The translations under genes were made by a program, and so were the position numbers. The notes beneath the pieces were generated by a model. It did not search any database. It had not been told where the DNA came from and was given only the letters and a program-made list of their open reading frames with translations. Positions 5,920 through 9,452 of a stretch of DNA of 9,452 nucleotides are shown here, one piece after another; position 1 is the stretch's first letter; each line of letters opens with the position of its first letter. Source of the DNA: JAKAWM01 sp049966695 (GTDB lineage Bacteria; Actinomycetota; Acidimicrobiia; Acidimicrobiales; Palsa-688); the NCBI GenBank assembly GCA_049966695.1, contig JBMFUG010000087.1, forward strand, positions 1 through 9,452. The letters run 5' to 3'.

Positions 5920-8900
5920 ATGCGCAAAGTGCTAGTAGCCAACCGCGGGGAGATCGCGATCAGGGCCTTCAGGGCGGCCAACGAGCTCGGCCTCACCTCC
6001 GTCGCTGTGTTCCCTTATGAAGACCGTTATTCTTTGCACCGCCAGAAGGCGGACGAGAGCTACGAGATCGGCCAGCGTGGCCACCCGCTGCGCGCCTACC
6101 TGGACATACCCGGCATCATCGAGGCGACCAAGAGGTGCGGTGCCGACGCTCTCTACCCGGGCTACGGGTTCCTGTCGGAGAACCCTGAGCTAGCGAGGGC
6201 GTGCGAGGAAGCTGGTATTACTTTTGTCGGCCCCCCGGCGAGCGTCTTGGCGGTGGCCGGTAACAAGGTCACGGCCAAGGAGGTCGCCGTTGCTGCAGGG
6301 GTCCCGGTCTTGCGCGGGGCCGGGCCACGTTCCGACGTGGACGAGCTAGTTGCATCGGCTGACGAGGTCGGCTTCCCACTGTTCGTAAAGGCGGCTGCCG
6401 GAGGGGGAGGCAGAGGCCTCCGGCGGGTCGAAAGGAAAGAAGATCTTCGAGCGGCCATCGAGGCGGCTGTTCGCGAGGCGGAGACTGCTTTCGGAGACCC
6501 CACTGTCTTTCTCGAAGAGGCGCTTGAGCATGCCCGCCACATCGAAGTCCAAGTGCTGGCGGACGGCTCCGGCGACATTGTGCACCTTTACGAGCGGGAC
6601 TGCTCGGTCCAGCGCCGTCACCAAAAAGTGGTGGAGATCGCTCCCGCTCCCAACTTGTCGCCTGCGGTCCGGGACAAGCTGTGCCATGACGCGCTCAGCT
6701 TCGCCCGCGCCATTGGTTACAAGAACGCTGGCACGGTGGAGTTCCTCGTGGACGCGACGGGGCGCCACGTGTTCATAGAAGTGAACCCCCGTATCCAGGT
6801 CGAGCACACCGTCACCGAAGAGGTCACGGGGGTGGACATAGTACAGGCCCAGTTCCGCATCGCCGACGGCGCTACCTTGAGGGACCTGGGCTTGGCCCAG
6901 GAGGACGTCAACCTGAGCGGGTCGGCCCTCCAGTGCCGGATCACGACAGAGGATCCTACGCAGGGGTTCCGGCCGGACACTGGGCGGATAACGGCTTACC
7001 GGTCGCCTGGAGGTCACGGGGTACGTCTTGACGGCAGCACCTACGCGGGTGCTGAAATCTTGCCGTACTTCGATTCGTTGCTAGTCAAGCTGACGTGCAG
7101 GGGGAGGACCTTCGGCGAGGCAGTAATGAGGGCGCGCCGAGCGGTAGCCGAGTTCAGGGTGCGCGGGGTGGCAACGAACATACCCTTTCTCCAGGCCGTC
7201 TTGGAGGACCCTGACTTCCTGGCAGGTAGGTTGAGCACCTCCTTCATCGACGAGCGGCCGGCTCTGCTCAACCGGCGCAGCGGGGCGGACCGCGGTACGC
7301 GCCTGCTGATGTACCTTGCCGATGTCACAGTCAACAAGCCCTACGGCCCTGCCCCCGATGGCCCTGAGCCCCGGTCCAAGTTGCCGTCGTTGGTTTCGGG
7401 CCGCCCGGTTGAGCTCGCGGCTGAGCCTGTTCCTGGCAGCCGCCAGCTTCTCCAAGAGCTGGGCCCGACAGCCTTCGCCCAGCGATTAAGGGCACAAAAA
7501 GAGGTGGCGGTCACCGATACTACCTTGCGCGACGCTCACCAGTCGCTCTTGGCCACCCGGATGCGGACCTACGACATGGTGGTGGCCGCCCCCTACATAG
7601 CGCGGCTGCTGCCAGGGCTATTGTCGCTCGAGTCCTGGGGCGGGGCCACGTTTGACGTGGCGATGAGGTTTTTGAAAGAAGACCCGTGGGAACGGCTTGC
7701 GGCGGTCAGGGAAGCAGCCCCCAACATATGTATGCAAATGCTGTTGCGTGGGCGCAACACAGTCGGTTACACGCCCTACCCGGACGAGGTTGCCGTAGCT
7801 TTTGTGAAAGAAGCTGCCCGGACAGGGGTTGACATCTTTCGCGTTTTTGACTCGCTGAACGATGTCGAGCAAATGCGCCCCGCTATAGAAGCTGTCCTAG
7901 AAAGCGGCAAGATAGCAGAAGGGACCCTTTGTTACACGGGCAACTTGGCAAGCCCAGCAGAGCGGCTGTACACCCTTGACTATTACCTTGGCTTGGCTGA
8001 GCGCTTGGTCAATGTCGGCGTACACGTGCTTTGTATAAAGGACATGGCCGGGCTGCTGCGGGCGCCTGCAGCTCGGGTGCTGGTGAGCGCCCTGAGGGAA
8101 CGCTTCGACCTGCCGGTCCACCTCCACACCCACGACACCGCGGGTGGCCAACTGGCGACTTACTTGGCAGCAGTCGAAGCTGGTGTGGACGCGATCGACG
8201 GGGCTGCCGCGCCCATGGCAGGTACCACCAGCCAGCCGTCGTTGGGGGCCATTGTGGCAGCCACGGACGACACGCCACGTGCGACTGGGCTTTCACTGGA
8301 GGCAGTCGAAGCGCTCGAAGCTTATTGGGAGGCTGTGCGGCGTTCTTACCGGCCCTTCGAGATGGGGCTTGGGGCCCCGACAACACGGGTTTACCGCCAC
8401 GAGATACCTGGAGGTCAGATATCGAACCTCCGCCAGCAGGCGGTGGCCCTTGGGCTCGGGGACCGCTACGAAGTGGTCGAGGAACTTTACGCAGAGGCAA
8501 ACCGGATCCTTGGCAACATAGTGAAAGTCACCCCGAGCTCTAAAGTGGTGGGGGACTTGGCGCTTTACATGTGCGGTTCGGGCGTCGACGTGGCGGGGCT
8601 CGAGCGCAACCCGGGCAGTTTTGACCTCCCTGACAGCGTCATCGGCTTCCTGCACGGCGAGCTGGGGGTCCCGCCAGGGGGCTGGCCGGAGCCTTTTCGC
8701 AGCAAGGCGATAAAGGGCAAAAAAGCACCTGTCCGCTTAGTAGAGCTGCCGCCGGACAAAAAGGAGCTTTTGGCGCGTCAAGACAGCCCCCCAGAGGCCG
8801 TGCGCGAGGCGCTGAACACGCTCCTTTTCCCTGGCCCAGCTCGCGATTATGACGAAGCAACCCGTCAGTACGGGGACCTCTCAGTCCTGCCCACGCGAGC

Positions 8901-9330
8901 CTTTTTGTACGGGCTGGCCCCAGGTGAGGAGGTCCACGTATCGCTGGAGGCCGGCGTCTCGTTGTACTTGACGCTTGATGCGGTCGGCGAAGCGGACGAA
9001 GGTGGGTTCCGGTCTGTTTACTGCCGGTTGAACGGCCAACCCCGCACCGTGGTCGTGAGGGACCGTTCGGTCAAGGACACACGGCCACGTGGAGAAAAAG
9101 CCCAATTGGACAACCCGTCTCACGTTGCAGCGCCCTTCGGTGGTGTCGTCTCGCTGACCGTGTCGTTGGGCCAGGAAGTCGAGGCCGGCCAGACGGTGGC
9201 CACCATCGAGGCGATGAAGATGGAGGCGTCGATCACGGCTTCGGTCAGCGGCACCGTCCAGAGGTTGGCCGTAGCACAGGTGGCCCCCGTAGACGGCGGG
9301 GATCTCCTGATGGTCATCCAAGGCCACTAG
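5920..9330 (+). CDS. pyc: Pyruvate carboxylase, single-chain, biotin-dependent
   Basis: This 1136-residue enzyme converts pyruvate, bicarbonate and ATP to oxaloacetate, refilling the TCA cycle and feeding gluconeogenesis in the cytoplasm. The domains run in the standard order. The biotin carboxylase begins MRKVLVANRGEIAIRAF, has the ATP-grasp glycine loop KAAAGGGGRG (from K157) and the catalytic stretch EVNPRIQVEHT (287-297; R291, E295). The carboxyltransferase barrel has TDTTLRDAHQSLLATR (532-547; metal ligand D533), the carboxylated-lysine candidate K707 in CIKDMAGLL, and HLHTHDTAGG (734-743; metal ligands H736 and H738). The C-terminal biotin carrier has EAMKM at 1097-1101 with biotin on K1100, 36 residues from the end. 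Length and order match alpha-type pyruvate carboxylases (about 1120-1180 residues), and no key residue is missing. The ATG at 5920 gives the exact conserved N-terminus. It stands alone, with a GC hairpin upstream and a convergent gene downstream. It is distinguished from split acyl-CoA carboxylases by the HMG-lyase-like central barrel. Confidence 0.97.
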   Translation: MRKVLVANRGEIAIRAFRAANELGLTSVAVFPYEDRYSLHRQKADESYEIGQRGHPLRAYLDIPGIIEATKRCGADALYPGYGFLSENPELARACEEAGITFVGPPASVLAVAGNKVTAKEVAVAAGVPVLRGAGPRSDVDELVASADEVGFPLFVKAAAGGGGRGLRRVERKEDLRAAIEAAVREAETAFGDPTVFLEEALEHARHIEVQVLADGSGDIVHLYERDCSVQRRHQKVVEIAPAPNLSPAVRDKLCHDALSFARAIGYKNAGTVEFLVDATGRHVFIEVNPRIQVEHTVTEEVTGVDIVQAQFRIADGATLRDLGLAQEDVNLSGSALQCRITTEDPTQGFRPDTGRITAYRSPGGHGVRLDGSTYAGAEILPYFDSLLVKLTCRGRTFGEAVMRARRAVAEFRVRGVATNIPFLQAVLEDPDFLAGRLSTSFIDERPALLNRRSGADRGTRLLMYLADVTVNKPYGPAPDGPEPRSKLPSLVSGRPVELAAEPVPGSRQLLQELGPTAFAQRLRAQKEVAVTDTTLRDAHQSLLATRMRTYDMVVAAPYIARLLPGLLSLESWGGATFDVAMRFLKEDPWERLAAVREAAPNICMQMLLRGRNTVGYTPYPDEVAVAFVKEAARTGVDIFRVFDSLNDVEQMRPAIEAVLESGKIAEGTLCYTGNLASPAERLYTLDYYLGLAERLVNVGVHVLCIKDMAGLLRAPAARVLVSALRERFDLPVHLHTHDTAGGQLATYLAAVEAGVDAIDGAAAPMAGTTSQPSLGAIVAATDDTPRATGLSLEAVEALEAYWEAVRRSYRPFEMGLGAPTTRVYRHEIPGGQISNLRQQAVALGLGDRYEVVEELYAEANRILGNIVKVTPSSKVVGDLALYMCGSGVDVAGLERNPGSFDLPDSVIGFLHGELGVPPGGWPEPFRSKAIKGKKAPVRLVELPPDKKELLARQDSPPEAVREALNTLLFPGPARDYDEATRQYGDLSVLPTRAFLYGLAPGEEVHVSLEAGVSLYLTLDAVGEADEGGFRSVYCRLNGQPRTVVVRDRSVKDTRPRGEKAQLDNPSHVAAPFGGVVSLTVSLGQEVEAGQTVATIEAMKMEASITASVSGTVQRLAVAQVAPVDGGDLLMVIQGH

Positions 9331-9352
9331 GGGCACAGGCCACTAGGGGTGC
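9321..9352 (+). repeat. 16-bp tandem duplication spanning the pyruvate carboxylase stop
   Basis: AGGCCACTAGGGGCAC (9321-9336) is followed directly by AGGCCACTAGGGGTGC (9337-9352), identical in the first 13 bases. The first copy contains the last codons and TAG stop of pyruvate carboxylase; the second copy's TAG is in another frame. It looks like a small slippage duplication of the gene's end. Confidence 0.7.
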
Positions 9353-9388
9353 AGGCGAGGGCTAGATGATTAGTTCCAAGGGGTTAGC

Positions 9389-9452
9389 TCAGTGGTCATA
9401 GGCGACCAGGGACCGGAGCACTGGCTTGCCCATGTTCTCGTTGTGCCAGATG
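9389..9452 (-). CDS. C-terminal end of an unidentified protein (partial)
   Basis: On the minus strand the right edge reads open into a TGA stop at 9389-9391, ending in IWHNENMGKPVLRSLVAYDH (20 residues visible). The amino-acid composition looks like real coding sequence, and the position, 58 bases beyond the convergent pyruvate carboxylase stop, is sensible for a gene end. I do not recognise the family from this tail. The start and most of the gene lie outside the window. A chance open stretch of 64 bases cannot be excluded. Confidence 0.4.
   Translation of the reverse strand, partial: IWHNENMGKPVLRSLVAYDH

Noticed and set aside
9381..9452. Possible tRNA beginning GGGGTTAGCTCAGTGGT
   Set aside because: The start resembles an acceptor and D-arm, but no matching T-arm (GTTCRA-type loop), anticodon stem or closing acceptor strand follows. 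The minus strand instead reads as the end of a protein.

Overview
The window looks like a chromosomal stretch of a high-GC actinobacterium, most plausibly of the class Acidimicrobiia. This is inferred from the high GC content, frequent GTG starts, an F420-type luciferase-like oxidoreductase, a secreted protein built from repeats of the form YGDAxYYGS...TPDGRGYWL (a style I associate with Acidimicrobiia), and starts that lack Shine-Dalgarno sites but carry TANNNT boxes a few bases upstream. No rRNA, tRNA, CRISPR array, insertion sequence or phage gene was seen.

Layout, left to right. (1) Positions 1-409, minus strand: the N-terminal half of an F420-dependent LLM-class oxidoreductase, cut by the window edge. 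(2) Positions 410-693: a divergent intergenic region with one strong GC hairpin. (3) Positions 694-1520, plus strand: what I read as a decayed gene for a C2H2 zinc finger joined to a bacterial release-factor-like (baeRF) domain. It has an in-frame TAG, frame changes and a large internal loss. (4) Positions 1537-3567, minus: a polytopic membrane protein resembling GT-C glycosyltransferases. (5) Positions 3752-4276, minus: a Nudix-family protein with a degenerate Nudix box. (6) Positions 4380-5729, plus, divergent from the Nudix gene: a secreted protein with six 42-residue repeats followed by a CHAP cell-wall hydrolase domain. (7) Positions 5920-9330, plus: a complete single-chain biotin-dependent pyruvate carboxylase. 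(8) Positions 9389-9452, minus: the last 20 codons of an unidentified gene entering from the right edge.

The genes do not form an obvious operon. Strand switches are frequent, and only the Nudix and GT-C genes lie in tandem, 184 bases apart. Pyruvate carboxylase is a central anaplerotic enzyme. The CHAP protein and the GT-C-like protein both point to envelope work, but nothing shows that they act together.

The item most worth following up is the zinc finger-baeRF locus. Its architecture, a C2H2 finger in front of an eRF1-like domain, recalls eukaryotic Vms1/ANKZF1, which act in ribosome quality control. The copy here appears broken, so intact relatives would have to be studied. All domain calls come from reading translated sequence and remembered family motifs; no database search was run.
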